From NCBI GenBank assembly GCA_029204225.1, contig CM055101.1, forward strand, positions 32,617,683-32,681,682: a stretch of DNA of 64,000 nt, given 5' to 3'. The notes under the pieces were generated by a model. It saw only the letters and a list, made by a program, of their open reading frames with translations. It did no database searches and was not told the origin of the DNA. The position numbers and the translations under genes are program-made. Each line of letters begins with the position of its first letter. Position 1 is the first letter of the stretch. Below, piece after piece: positions 10,115 through 22,277 of this stretch. The DNA is from Diphasiastrum complanatum. Its lineage: Eukaryota; Streptophyta; Lycopodiopsida; Lycopodiales; Lycopodiaceae.

Positions 10115-12459
10115 CATTCTTAGACGACATTCTCGTTTACAGTAAATCCTTGGTGGAACATGTAGAACACTTAAAAATCATCTTGATGAAACTCCATCGG
10201 GAGTTACTCTACGCTAAAGAGTCCAAGTGTGAATTCTTTAAGCAAGAGTTACTTTATCTCGGTCATAAGATCACAGTTAATGGGATCAAGATTGACAAGG
10301 ATAAAATTAAGATTGTGATTGAGTGGCCAATCCCGAGAACTATGAGGTAAGTAAAGTCTTTTTTAGGTTTTACACTTTTCTTCAAGAAATTTATTGAGGA
10401 TTATGCTAAGTTAGCAACACCGCTTAATAATCTAACAAAAGGAATTGTTAATAAAAAGAAAAAGAGGAATCAACCTAGTCCGTCTGTTGTTTGGAACGAG
10501 GACTTGAATCAATGTTTTGAGAAACTTAAAACAATGATTGTTTCAGCTCCTGTGTTACAAATTGCAAATCCAGATTTACCTTACGTCATGATAACGGACG
10601 CAAGTGATGTTGCAGTTGGAGGGGTTCTATTACAAATGGATAGGCCACTAGTGTTTGAAAGCAAAAAATTCACTGGTCCTCAGTTGCATTATACTACGCA
10701 GGAAAAGGAATTGTTGTTGTAATCCATGCACTTAAAACCTGGAGACACTACTTGTAGTAAGTTTGTAGTGTATACAGATCACCAGCCTCTTAAGTATTTC
10801 TGTAATCAACATGATATTCGGGGGAGAAAAGCTCGATGGGTTGAATTGATACAAGAATTCGATCATGAAATCCGTTACAGAAGAGGCAACTCTAATCAAG
10901 TTGCAGATGCTCTTAGTCAGATCAGTGAACTGAACGAGTTGTCATTCACTCAGATTTCTACGGATCTATATCTTTTGCTGAGAGGAAAATATGAATCAGA
11001 TTCTCTTTTTGGTTACATTTGGAACATTGTTCAGACCGAAAGAAATATGGACAGTGTTGAGTCAGAAACATAGGGGACTCAACTAACTAAGAAAGATAAG
11101 AAGATTGTGGAAGTTTACATTCGAGATGGATTACTATTTCGGAATGGGAAAGTTTGTGTACCTGGGGATGATGAGCTCAAACAAAAAAATTTGTTTGAAT
11201 GTCATGACATACCCTATGCAGGACGTCCCAGTATACACATGATTCTGGACTTGGTTAAGAGGGAATTTTATTGGCCAAAGCTCAAGCCATATGTCGAGTC
11301 ATATGTTGTTAAATACAAGCCTTGTCAACTAGCAAAGGCTTAACGCCATAAGGCTGGTGGTTTGTTGCATCCGTTAGATATTCCAAATAAAAAATGGGAT
11401 AACATATCTATAGATTTTGTAGTTGGACTTCCAAAGACCCACCGACAAAATGATTCTATTTGGGTAGTAGTGGATCGGTTAACTAAGTTAGCTACATTCA
11501 TACCAGTCAAGTCAACTATAAAGGCTTTTGATTTAGTCCAGATCTTTGTTGAGAGATTATTTCGGTTGTATGGTCTGCCAAGTGACATTGTTAGTGATAG
11601 AGATCCTAAGTTCACAGGTCACTTTTGGTCAGTAGTATTCCATAAACTGGAAACTTCTTTGAGTTTAAGTTCTTATGATCATCCTGAATTAGATGGCCAG
11701 ACAGAAAGTACTAATAAAACTATGGAAGATATTTTGAGGACGTATGTTTCTCACATGCAATCTCATTGGGAAGATTATCTCCCATTGGTTGAGTTTGTAT
11801 ATAATAGTAGAAAACATTCTGCTACAGGTTACAGTCCTTTTATGCTTATGTACGGTTTTCAACCTAGATCTCCATTAAATGTTGAGACGAAGTCTGTTAA
11901 GGTCCAGAAGGTTGCTGATTTTTTGTATGATATGCAAGAAATGTTGCAAGTGGCTAAGGATAGTATCCGAAGTGCTCAGGATAGAGCTAAACACTATATC
12001 GATCTTAAGAGATCTCCAAGAGATTTTAAAGTTGATGACTGGGTATATCTTAGGATTCCAAAAGATTCTAAGACGTTACATATAGGGAAGCATTATAAGC
12101 TATCTACCCATTATTGTGGACCTTTCAGAATTGGTTCTTTGGCGTATGAACTTGATCTTCAAGAAAAATTGGCTGCACACCCAATATTTCATGTAAGTCG
12201 TTTGAAACTAACTTTACATGATGGTAATATAGTTGGATCGGATGAGGATTTATCCCATTTGGAAGATTTGTCGCTTAGTGTACCTATGGAACCTGAGAAA
12301 GTGCTCAGAACCAGAGATAAACAATTGAAAAATCGTTCTATCTCTGAGTGCTTAATTCGGTGGAAGGGTCATACTGAGGATGATGATTCGTGGGAGAGAG
12401 TTGATAGCATAAAGAAGAATTTTCCGAATTTTAGTTTCTAAGGATAGAAATAGTTTAAG
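10113..12459 (+). pseudogene. G2-type chromovirus pol fragment: RT C-half, RNase H, integrase, chromodomain
   Basis: The copy starts inside RT at the catalytic FLDD box (FLDDILVYSKS) and ends at the stop of the polyprotein at 12441. RNase H is seen in TDASDVAVGGVLLQ and YTDHQPLKYF. The integrase zinc finger is at about 11190-11335 (ECHD...CQLAKA). The DDE core has DFVVGLP, VSDRDPKF and SHWEDYLPLVEF. The C-terminal chromodomain ends with CLIRWKGHTEDDDSWERV. It is interrupted by TAA at about 10348, a small deletion near 10720, TAG near 11071 and TAA at 11341. It is close kin of 56472-63877 and joins a minus-strand copia near 12460. Confidence 0.88.
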
Positions 12460-14010
12460 GGATCCAATCAGCCTACAATAGGGTGTTCTGGCCATTCGTT
12501 CCTCTTTCTCGAGAGTCTGCAGACAATCTGCCTTGCTCAGTATTGTTCCATGTATCATGGGAGTGTGCACACCTTTGCATTCGAGCATGTTGAAGTCTTC
12601 AATGATCTTTTGAGTGTAGTTTTGTTGGTGAAGATACAACTTACCACCTTCAAAGTTTCTCACGATCTGCAAGCCTAGATAGATTTTAGCTTCTCCTAGG
12701 TTAGTGACCTCAAATATTTCAGAAATGTCTCTTTTGACATCTGAAATTAACTTATCTCTTCTTGAGAAGATAAGTGTGTCATCAACATAGACAACTAGAA
12801 TGATAATCTCATTCTGGGCATGCTTGATATAGACATTTGACTCAACAAATGTAACTCGAATCCTACCAGGAGACATTGTTCTTTCTTTTCATCGAGTTTC
12901 TTCCTCAGCTTATCTGGTATGTGCATCTCCACTACGCATCCAAATGTCCGAACATGTGCTAGATTTGGCTTGACTTCCACCATATCTCGTGAGGAGTTTT
13001 ATCCGATATTTGAAATTTCAGAACACCATTTTGAAGATAATTTGATGTAGCCACTGCTTCTGTCCACAACTGTTTTGGTGCTTTTGCATGAGCCATCATA
13101 CACCACCGTGCAGCTTCCATAAGTGTAGGATTCTTTCGTTCAGCTATTCCATTGTGCTGAGGTGTGTATGATGCAGTCTTTGTATGCATAATACCTCGAT
13201 CAGTACAGTAAGCCTTGAATTCGTTGGAAATGTACTCACCTCCACAATCTGTGCGAATCTACTTCAACTTATTGCCTGTCTGCTTCTCAGCCCAATTTGT
13301 ATACTCAATGAATTTCTCGAAAGCTTCAAATTTAGTAAGAATAAAGTATACCACATCGAACTTGCTAAAGTCATCAATAAACATAATGAAGTACTTTGCA
13401 TCACCCAACGACAATACTCCGAATGGTCCACAAATATTTGATTGCACAATTTCAAGTACCTTAGTTGCGTTATAAACATCCTTACTGAAAGGTGTTCTAG
13501 TCATCTTGCCTTTAAGACATAATTCGCAGGTAGTTCGAATATCTCTTGATTTCGACTCCTTAAATTCTCTGACTTTTGTTGGCTTGGTACAAGGCTTCCA
13601 TATTCATGTGACATAGCCTCTTGTGCCACAATATATCTGTTGATTCCTGAGTTTGATTCGCTTGTTTGATGCTAGTTCGAATGTTCAAGTGATACAAATT
13701 TCCTTCTCTGTTGTCTTTAGCAACCAAGTTATCAAAATCTTCCTCAAATAGTTTACAAGAATTCTTTGTGAAGGTTACTGACATGCCTATGTCAACTATC
13801 TTTGCTACAGATAAAAGATCTTTATCAAGAGTAGAGACAAAGAGAACTTCCTCCAATTTCTTGTCACCTTGATTCATGTCCAGCCATAGTACACCAATTC
13901 CATCAACCACGTGCTTAGAACCGTCTCCAAGTATAATAAATCTTGAATAGTTCGTCTTCTTGTACTCAGACAAAATTTGTTTCAAGAAAACAAAATTTGC
14001 TCGAATCAAG
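12460..14010 (-). pseudogene. C2-type copia fragment: protease, integrase, RT palm
   Basis: In minus-strand order: a protease-to-GAG_pre-integrase part (FIILGDGSKHVVDGIG, then LWHKRLCHMNMEAL) at 14009-13560; the integrase core (MFIDDFSKF, IRTDCGGEY, TPQHNGIAERKN) at 13504-12880; then an abrupt jump to the RT palm with catalytic VVYVDDTLIFSRR and LGEAKIYLGLQI at 12876-12470. The RT N-terminal half is deleted between them. It ends at RLIGSL, where gypsy sequence begins. Frame breaks occur near 13560 and 13258. FIILGDGSKH also occurs in the plus-strand C2 piece near 52600, supporting one family. Confidence 0.85.
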
Positions 14011-14012
14011 TA

Positions 14013-14817
14013 CTACTTCTCACTTGTCATTTTTTATTGTAAATAAAGATCCATCATGAGTACAATGTTCATGATCTGATTTTACACGTGTGGAGCCTGT
14101 TCCCACGTGTGAAAGAAATTACTTTTCATACTTGTAAATATCTATTTTGATTTTGTATCAATCAAGTTAGTGTGAACATGATATGACTAGTTTTTAGTCA
14201 AGTTGACTAGTCACCTAGAAATTAGCTTTTCCTTGCATGTGCATGAGTAAATGCTCTCAAATGGCAAGTGGATGTTCACACGTGTGTATAGAGTTCTAGA
14301 AGATAAGAGTTGACCATTTTTCTAGCTCTTTGGATTTTAGCCTTATTCTAGAAGGTCAACTTTGGATAAGAATCAAGGATGGATCAAATGGATAGATCTG
14401 AGTGATGTGGCACTCTTCACATGTGTGAAGACCTGCCGAACTGTACCAGACTCATGGATGTACTTGATCCATAAAAGGATCATCATTTTGCTAATGAGAT
14501 TGATGAGACTTTTGCATTCTACACTTTTGTGAGATTTCTAGTCAATAGAATTTGTTTTTTATGAATGATTGCTATCAAGAACCAAAGTACTTGTTGTTTC
14601 AGGTGCAGGCTGTACAGTGGATAGTACTCCACACGTGTGAGGCCTCTCTCACTAGTTTATGAAGTTTTGATCCATTGCTCTTGCTTAAATCTAAGTGTAG
14701 TGAATCTAGATCAAGATCTAAAGTGTAGAACTTGATAGATCCATTGATTAAGCAACCAATAACTCTCTATGATTGTTAAGTACAATCATTAATGTCCTTT
14801 AGACTAAAATTTTATCA
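14013..14817 (+). repeat. C1 copia 5' LTR, slightly truncated
   Basis: Matches the C1 LTR at 41381-42225 but lacks its first dozen bases. It ends TTTATCA directly before a primer-binding site. It keeps several CACACGTGTG-type palindromes. The preserved TTTATCA end shows that the C1 5' LTR at 42225 has lost its own last bases. Confidence 0.85.
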
Positions 14818-14829
14818 TGGTATCAGAGC
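14818..14829 (+). promoter_or_regulatory. Primer-binding site (initiator-Met tRNA)
   Basis: TGGTATCAGAGC directly after the LTR end. Confidence 0.9.
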
Positions 14830-16374
14830 AAAGTAAGAGAGTGATCATTTGATTCATAAAACTTGCAAAGATCATTGGCAAAATTTGTTTTTGGCCAATA
14901 CTAGTGAGGGCGAGTTCATCTAGAGTGATAGCTTGTTTCTATTTGGATCAAATTGACTTGGAGACTGTGTATGTACTTTTCACACGTGTGAAACCATACA
15001 AAAACTTTCATTACAAGTTACCTTGTGTTTTTTGGTCCTATAATTTCAATTTTAGTGTTTTTGAAGCATAGTATTGATCTAGATTCAATCTAGCTAATGC
15101 CTATGACCAAATAGAGTTTTGGATCATTGAAGCATTTCTTTTTGGAGTTTAAGATCAGATCTAAGAGGCTGATTTGTTCATATCCTTATTTGAAGTGAAA
15201 TCTCTAAGAAAAGTGTAAAGCAAAAAAATTTGTGAGAGTGAAAGCTGTCTCAAGATCTTTGTGTATCATTCAAGTTTGTGTGCTAGTTCGATAGAGACAA
15301 GGCTATAGGACAATAACACTTCAAGAATCCTCATGCTAAGAAATCAAGTTTTTCAAAGCATGAAAGGAAGTGGAGAGAGTTGACAAGAGTATGTCCTTAG
15401 GATCAAATCTTTTAACAAGGAATTGAGTGCTATAGGAGAGAAGATCCAAGATCAAGAGCTAGTACAAATCATATTGAATGGCCTAGGTGATGAGTTCACC
15501 AACTTGGTTCAATCATTTGCTATTCAACACACTCTTCCATCCATTGAAAAATTGCATAATGTTATTGTGGCCGAGGAGAGTAGACTCCTACACTTCAAGA
15601 CAAGAATGGAAGACATGTCACTTAATGGAGGAGATGAGAAAGTAAACTTTACATCCAAAGGCAAGAAGAAACAACATCCATTCAAGAAGAATCAAGGCAA
15701 GGAGGGCCGAGATGAAGAATGGAGGTTCTACTTCCAAAGGCAAGGTGAAGAACATGGCAAAGCTCAAGTGTTTCTTTTGTGGGAAGAAAGGACACTTTGC
15801 CTCAGAATGTTACTTGAAGAAGAATCAACAAGCAAATGGAGATCAAGGGAACATTGCTCAAGAGGAAGAAGATGAGGATGGATTCAACACATCCTTAATG
15901 GTTGCATCTACACCAACTTCAAGTCAAGACACATGGTGGATAGATAGTGGGGCTAGTTCCCACATGTCTTTTAACAAGCATTATTTTTCTACTCTTCTCT
16001 CTTGTAATGACTCTAAGAAGTCAATATACACTGCTAGTGATCAATAATGCAACATAGATGGCATATGATCTATTCCTCTTTGCTTAGGCACATCTAAAAG
16101 GATAGATCTAGATAATGTTTTGTATGTTCCTACCATTTCAAAAAACTTGCTTAGTGTAGGACAATTAATGGACAATGGACTAGATGTACATTTCAAGAAT
16201 GGAGTCTGTTCCATCTTGAAAAATGATCAGTGCATAGCTAGTGGCATTAAGCAAGGTAGACTTTTCAAGTTGGATGCTAATGTTGCAAATGAAAGTGTGA
16301 ACTTGGCTAGGGAGGAGCTATCTCAAGTGGAGCTTTGGCATAAGAGATTAGGCCATCCTAATCTTCAATCTATG
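14830..16374 (+). pseudogene. C1 copia leader, gag C-half and protease fragment
   Basis: The leader is followed by a gag with its N-terminal half deleted (junction near 15310), then an open frame from 15423. The zinc knuckle is intact in a second frame, CFFCGKKGHFASEC, showing that the family's ancestral codon is Gly where the C1 copy at 43593 has TGA. The protease has WWIDSGASSHMSF. A TAA follows at about 16045. The GAG_pre-integrase block ELWHKRLGHPNLQSME is cut at 16374, where LARD LTR sequence begins. Confidence 0.88.
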
Positions 16375-17178
16375 GAATGTTGTCATGGCTGTCGCCTTGG
16401 CATGCTAGCGCCCCGGAGACTAGGGTCGGTCACACACTTGAAATGTAACCTTCTCAGATTTATCAATAAAGTGGGATTTTTCTCAAACTGACTCTGATTA
16501 CCTTCTGGGTTTCAGTGTTCGGTAAAAGCGCCAGTTGTAAGGCCGCTTTCAAAATTTTTAACTTGGCACATAGCTGAGGGTCGCATCCCGGGACGCCAGC
16601 GGTATGCCGTCGGGACCATTCGGTCCGTGGCGCCAGCGGTATGCTGTTGGGACCATTTGGTCCAGGAACTGGTTGTTTCCATATCTGTCGCGGCTTGTGG
16701 TTCTGAGTGTTCCTTGCATGAACGTGAATGGGTTAAGCTCTTGGGGAACGAGCACTAACCTGTCGGCTGAGTTGGATGGCTTGCTTGGGTGGATGTTACC
16801 TGTTTATGGCTGTCCAGTCTGGCGTGGCGCCAGGTTGGCTTCCAGGGCTCGTGACGAAGCTTTCAGTTGGTTAAGTCTGATGTAAGTCAGACCGCTTGCT
16901 TGGAATGGATGTTACTCATTTGTAACGAAGCTTCGAGTTGGTTAAGTTTGATGTATGTCGGGCGGCTTGCTTGGAGGGAAGTCACCCACGTCGGGACCCC
17001 CGATCTGGCATGGCGCCAGGTTGGATCTCAATGTTGGTTTTCGGAACTTCATGTTGGTTAAATCTGATCGTTGTTGGCGAGTTGGCTGCTTGTATGTCAA
17101 GTGGGTTTGGATGGCAAGAATTGAAGGCTGGGAAGCTAAGTCGTGGTTCCCGGCTCCCTTTGGGATGCCTGCGCTACA
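16375..17178 (+). repeat. LARD-family LTR, 3' two-thirds
   Basis: Closely similar to 59138-59940, ending GCGCTACA as the complete LTRs do. The left end is missing; it starts within the integrase region of a C1 copia. The right end joins a C2 gag at TACACTCTCC. Confidence 0.85.
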
Positions 17179-17515
17179 TACACTCTCCAAAGCTAAGGAG
17201 ATGTGGGATGCACTGCTCATGAGATTTCAAATGAAATCAAGAAGTCAAATAATGATGCTGAAAGATCAGTTGACAAATCTACAGTGGGATGGGAAAGACC
17301 TCACTTCTTTTGTAAGGAAGATGAATGATCTATTTCAATCACTACTTAACTCTGGGGCAGAGAACGCAGTGTCAGCTAAGAAGCAGCTCACTGACTTGTT
17401 GAGAGCCTTACCCAGATCTTTCCAGACAACCAGAACCCTGATCGCGAAAGATCCTACCATGACCCTCGAAAAGGCGATTGTCGAGATTCGAGAGGAAGTC
17501 GAGGCTAGAGAACAA
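17179..17515 (+). pseudogene. C2-type copia gag fragment
   Basis: Encodes SKAKEMWDALLMRF, then MLKDQLTNLQWDGKDLTSFV and LTDLLRALP, closely matching the C2 gag at 51345-51660. It is a UBN2-type copia gag capsid region. It lies between two LARD-derived segments and is in frame with the second, making a fused 273-codon reading frame that is unlikely to be a real gene. Confidence 0.8.
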
Positions 17516-17885
17516 ATATGGAGCTCAGGGAGCTCAACACAAAGTGCATCAAGGACAAATCAGGAGCTCAAAGGAGTTCCAAAGTCGAAAGTCAGAAGCG
17601 ACAGGGGCGAACATTTCAAAGAAAGGCCTCTGTCACCAGTTAATAAGGTTTTTGGGTTTTACGAAAGCGATATCAAATCTACGCTTTTCCCAGACAAAGA
17701 TATATTTTCAAGTTATGTAATCTTTCAGTACAAAGAGTTGAGCCTCCGACTTGTGGTGTGCCAGCTTCAATGTTAATAAAAAGTGGCCAGTAAATTGAGT
17801 ACTGTGCCAAGTAGCTTAAAGGTATAGTTATTTTAATTGGGAGACACCTTTACTTTAATATGACATCTGATGAGGACATCAGATT
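17516..17885 (+). mobile_element. LARD-family 3' internal segment
   Basis: Matches 61890-62264 of the complete LARD element, the part just before its 3' LTR. The match ends at GACATCAGATTTT, so the polypurine tract and 3' LTR are missing. Confidence 0.8.
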
Positions 17886-19121
17886 TTGGCACACTTGAAC
17901 CTTGAGATGACTCCTGAAGATCAACTTCTTGGTGCTCCTCCTTGATGAAAATCCGAGACCTCCATGTCTCATAATGATCACAATAAACATGACCATACAT
18001 TGTGCACTTTCTATGATCAACAATAATACTTATGCTAGAACCATAAGTCCAAAAATCACCACAACTTGACATGATTTTTCTAATATTGAAATCAAGAACT
18101 ATTTCCATCTCAATAAGGCTAACTACTTGCTTATGGATATAAGTGTCCACTTTGGATGCTTCACTTATTCTCATAAGAAGTTTACAACTTGCCTTTAAAA
18201 TTGAAAATTTACAACTTTCAACATTATGAATGAACACATCATTCATGATCTTATTGAAACCAAAAGAAAATACATCATGAAGACATTTCCATTTCCTTGT
18301 CTTTATACTCAATGTAAGTTTACAAGGAAAACATGCTTTGCTATCTATTAAGGCATCACACTCAATAGTATTGCCTTAATCCACATTTGAGATACAAAAA
18401 TCTCTTCAAAGCAAAATAGTTCTTCAAAAGATGTCATGAGAGCATAAATGGAACTATTTTCATTTTGTGATTGCTCCTCCTTAATTTTGCTTGGTTTCTC
18501 TTGGATCATAGCAATAACTTTGAACTTATCCAAAGTTCCAAACAAAATGCTTTCCAAGAACATGAAATAAATCCAAGTGACATTCATGAAAGAAACATCT
18601 TTCTTTGCATCTTGAACCAAACAATGCACTTCCAAATGAAAAACTTCTAGAGGTTTGAAATGTGTGGTGATGGACTTTTGAAGACAACTCTTGTAAGTCC
18701 TTGTGAGACTCCAAGCCTCATGCATCTTTCCACAAAGGAAACACATTTCCTTGGACTTGTCCTTCTTGCCTTTGCATTTTTCACTTGAAGCTCCATCCTT
18801 CACCTCAGCCCCTTTGCTTTGGTTCTCCTTGGATGAATTGGTCTTCATTTTGTAGCATCTTGAGACAAAATGATCTCTCTTGCCACAAAGGTTGCATTTA
18901 GGATCCTTACTTGCCTCCAATAGGTTGCCACCTATTGATGCCATGATGAGGAAGTAAAACTTTGTGATATGACTTTTCAAAATGTAATTTGTGACTCTCA
19001 AGAAACTAGATTTGAACACATTCAACAATCTAGAAGGATCTACACAAGACACATTTTGAATCATATCTCTTTTCAACCTAGTCAATTGGAAACTAATCTT
19101 TGATTTGATCACTAAGACCAA
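17886..19121 (-). pseudogene. Chimeric copia gag fused to unidentified sequence
   Basis: On the minus strand the frame at 19121-18348 contains MASIGGNLLEAS, resembling the C1 gag start MSSMGGYLMESS. Then, after a deletion, come CNLCGKRDHFVSRC (CX2CX4HX4C zinc knuckle) and KGKKDKSKEMCFLCGK, the start of a second knuckle-like motif. Downstream the sequence stops resembling copia and continues as unrecognised Phe/Leu/Lys-rich sequence through a second frame to about 17880. Either the element captured foreign DNA in place of pol, or decay obscures it. The same organisation (copia then unknown ORF) is seen in C3 at 37621-38955. Confidence 0.5.
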
Positions 19122-19139
19122 AGCACTCTATCAAATCAC

Positions 19140-19870
19140 AAAAATCATCCAAACAACCCTATGGGACTCAACAAACACCAATGACTCTTTCTTTTAAGAG
19201 TTGGAATGGATTTGAAAAGATTTGACTCCTAGATTTTCCTTTTCTCTTGACTAGTTCACTCAACTTTTGATATTCTTGAACAAAGGATGGGTTTTGTTTC
19301 AAATACTTGAAAATCAAACTTAATCACTTCTTTTGGACTCACTCTTGACCCAAATAATCTCACTCTTGAGATTTTGATTGAATTTGATTTGATTTGACAA
19401 CAAATTAAACCAGTAATTTTCACAAAAAAAAATGATCTACACTAGATCACATAAACTTGACATATATACTTGATTCAAACACACAAAGATCAGATCCAAT
19501 CACCCCTTTTGGAATCCTCTTGACCCAAAGAATCTCACTCTTGAGATTTGGAATGGACATGATATGGTTTGATAACAATCTATGTCAATAATTTTTCACC
19601 AAGCTTAAAAATTAGACATCTAGAGATTCACAAAGATCCCAACCATGTATGAACACTCAAATATGGACTCCTCCTTGTTCTATACTCCCAATGGGATCAC
19701 AACTTGACCCTCACCCTCTCACAAAGAAAGTTGAATTAGAACTTATTTGAGTTTCATACATACAATGTCAAATTGTGCTCAAAAATTGAATTCATTCACC
19801 CCTATTGGACTCCACCAAGTACCAATGACTCTACCTCTTTAGAGTTGGAATGAAATTCAAATTTTCAAAA
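19140..19870. repeat. Diverged direct repeats, roughly 170-bp spacing
   Basis: A motif resembling CCCCTATTGGACTC, followed by CCAATGACTCT or CTTGACCCAAA, then CTCTTTAGAGTTGGAATG or CTCTTGAGATTTGGAATG, recurs near 19158, 19329, 19503, 19686 and 19799. The last part is a small palindrome. Copies are diverged, so this is an old repeat array. Confidence 0.55.
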
Positions 19871-20500
19871 ATGTGATACTTCTCTCTCACTAAGATATGT
19901 GCTTACAAAGAGCTAATGCCATTTAGCAAGATTTGATCACAATGAAGAAGACAATTTTTCCACCAAAGTCGAGAAATGAGTTACTAGAACTTGCCCTCTA
20001 CAAAGGAAGGAACTCTTAGGATTTTTGGATCAAACACTACACATGTGACTTACACACCTCTATGACTCTCTTTCAAGCCAAACAAAACTCAACTCTTTGA
20101 TTAGGAGTGGAACAATGTGACTTAGATCTCAAAAATCACTTCTAGAACTCTCCAACAATGCCTATCACTTGTATTGGTAGATTTTGCCTTTATGAGTGTT
20201 TGTGCTCTAGAAATTCACTTAAGATTTCACTTGGAAGACTTATCCAAGGCTGACTTTTAGCACTTAGATGCTTCTAGTCTCAACCCTTTCACTCTTGAAC
20301 ACATCTAGAATGAAGATACAATGGATTTCATTCTCTCCCCTTGCAAATCACTCCTTAATCTATGGTTTTTGGCAATCTTTCACTCTCAACTTTAATGCAC
20401 ACCCAAAGCATCTGAGAATCAGCTTTAATTTACTGTAATAAAGATTCAAATCATCTATATGATTGATCTATACCAAGAACAAATCAAAGGAATAGAAACA
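19871..20500. other. No gene seen
   Basis: AT-rich sequence without an open frame of note. It carries the same CTCTTT/GAGTTG flavour as the array before it and probably belongs to the same old repeat. Confidence 0.4.
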
Positions 20501-22277
20501 ATGCATTAGAAAGCTTGACGGAAGTGCAGTTTCTACTCATCATAGGCGACAATTTTGAGAGGGCAAGCAATCATAGGTGAGAGGTAGGCATTGTATGCCA
20601 ATTACAGGTGAAAAATTCTTGTGATCAAGTTGAACTCTTGGGGTTTGGACCAACCAACGTCAAGTGGCATTTTGGGGGAACGCTCTCACAGGTATGATCG
20701 GCAGTGGCATTGTCGAGTCAGGTGATAGTTGCATTGACACACACATTTGTAGCTTGGAAATTTTTTGTTCGGACGAAAATATGGGCTAGCTTGGAGGTAC
20801 ACACATTTTGGCGGTCACATATGATGGAAGTGCGAAATGGTGCCAATTGGAATCCATTGGACAAGATAGCGGACTTGCATTGGACGAGCTGTGTGTGGGA
20901 CACGCAGAGGATGATGAACGGGTTAATAATCACACTTTGGAGACTCTTGGTGAGTGGTGAGTGTGATGATTTTGTGGTTTTGCAGTCGATAAGTCAATTT
21001 TGATCAAGCCATTTTAGCTGTGGAGTAGTGTATCAGGTTTGTCATCGAAGAGATACACTTGAGCTGCCAGTTTGGATATGTCAAGTCAATTTGCCATATT
21101 AGTATTGCATCAAGGATGTAGATTTCAGTGATGACAAGGTGCAGATCATTTGGTTTGGGCCATGGAAGATCTCACATGTTCACTTGGAGGGATGTTGGCA
21201 TGCACAGTCATGTGAGGGACTTGATGGTGGCTTTGGAGTTCACATCTCAGTGTATTCTCAAGGAGTGGTTTGGAACCATTCACAGGAGCAGCTAGGAGCT
21301 AGCTTGGGGGAATACAGGTGGGCACTACAGGGTAGATGCTCAGTTCTTTGGATCAGGGTGGGCATTGGGATACCTGGTAGGAATAGCACTACAAGATGAC
21401 ATGGGATGATCATCAGGGGGCAGCTATTTCATATTGGACTTGAGTCTTTGGATGGACAGAACTTAGAAGTGGGATTCATGATGGAATCAGGACACTGCAA
21501 ATGCAAATGGTCAAAGCGTGAAGTTTTGAGAGCCAGCTCTAGGTTGGAGAGCTGATGGAGATCGCACGAGGTGTGATCGGAGGGCAAACACTATGATGGG
21601 TGTTTTGCTAGCGATCTACTGCAGGGGACATTGATGGTGAGGACTTCATGGTGTGCTCATTTGGGAGTATAGGTTGGCATTACAGCAAGGGGCCAATTTT
21701 GGACATTGGCATCAATGAGGAGGCATCTACCATCACAAATGTGTTTCATGCAGTTGGCTGTATTTGCAGGAGTCTAGGCTTGGCACAGGTGTTGGAATTT
21801 CCATGGTGCAGATTCTCAGGTGGTGAGATCAGGGATAAGCCTAGAGGAAGTCACTCAGAGCCATATACCTCAGTATGATTAGGGAGACAATAGTGTCGGG
21901 ATCCCGTGAGCGACGACTCAGGGATATGCTTGCCATCGTGGCATGGTGTCGGGTGGCACATAGCCAGGGAGAGCGAGCAGATGCTAGTCGCCAGGTGGAG
22001 CAGGTGATGCTTTGGAGTTCGGCTTGTCTAGCAGGATGGTGACCAGGATCGGAGACATTAGGTGAGCATAGTATGTGGATGACGAGTCCATTGGGGTGGC
22101 ACTCAGGGAGATGCTACAGTTGCTCAGGTATGATATGTCATTTGATGTATGGACGATGTTCTTCAGCTGGTGCATCATGTGGTGACCTAGGGACGGGTCA
22201 TGCCTACTTGGAAGTAGGTGGCATGGAGTGTACCTGTGGTGGTACATATCCTGAAGGCATGGAGAGCATTACATATC
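20501..22277. other. Long non-coding G/T-rich stretch, probably retroelement filler
   Basis: The plus strand is rich in GG and TG with only short frames that match nothing recognised. It lies downstream of the minus-strand gypsy RNase H, where that element's integrase and 3' end should be, but no integrase motif is visible on either strand. Confidence 0.4.

Noticed and set aside
9907-10350. 147-codon frame with a Thr-His run followed by RT sequence
   Set aside because: The first part reads through an inverted LTR and the (CA)n tract. Only the part after 10113 is transposon coding.
16955-17776. 273-codon single gene
   Set aside because: It is a fusion of LARD LTR, C2 gag and LARD internal sequence that happen to share a frame.
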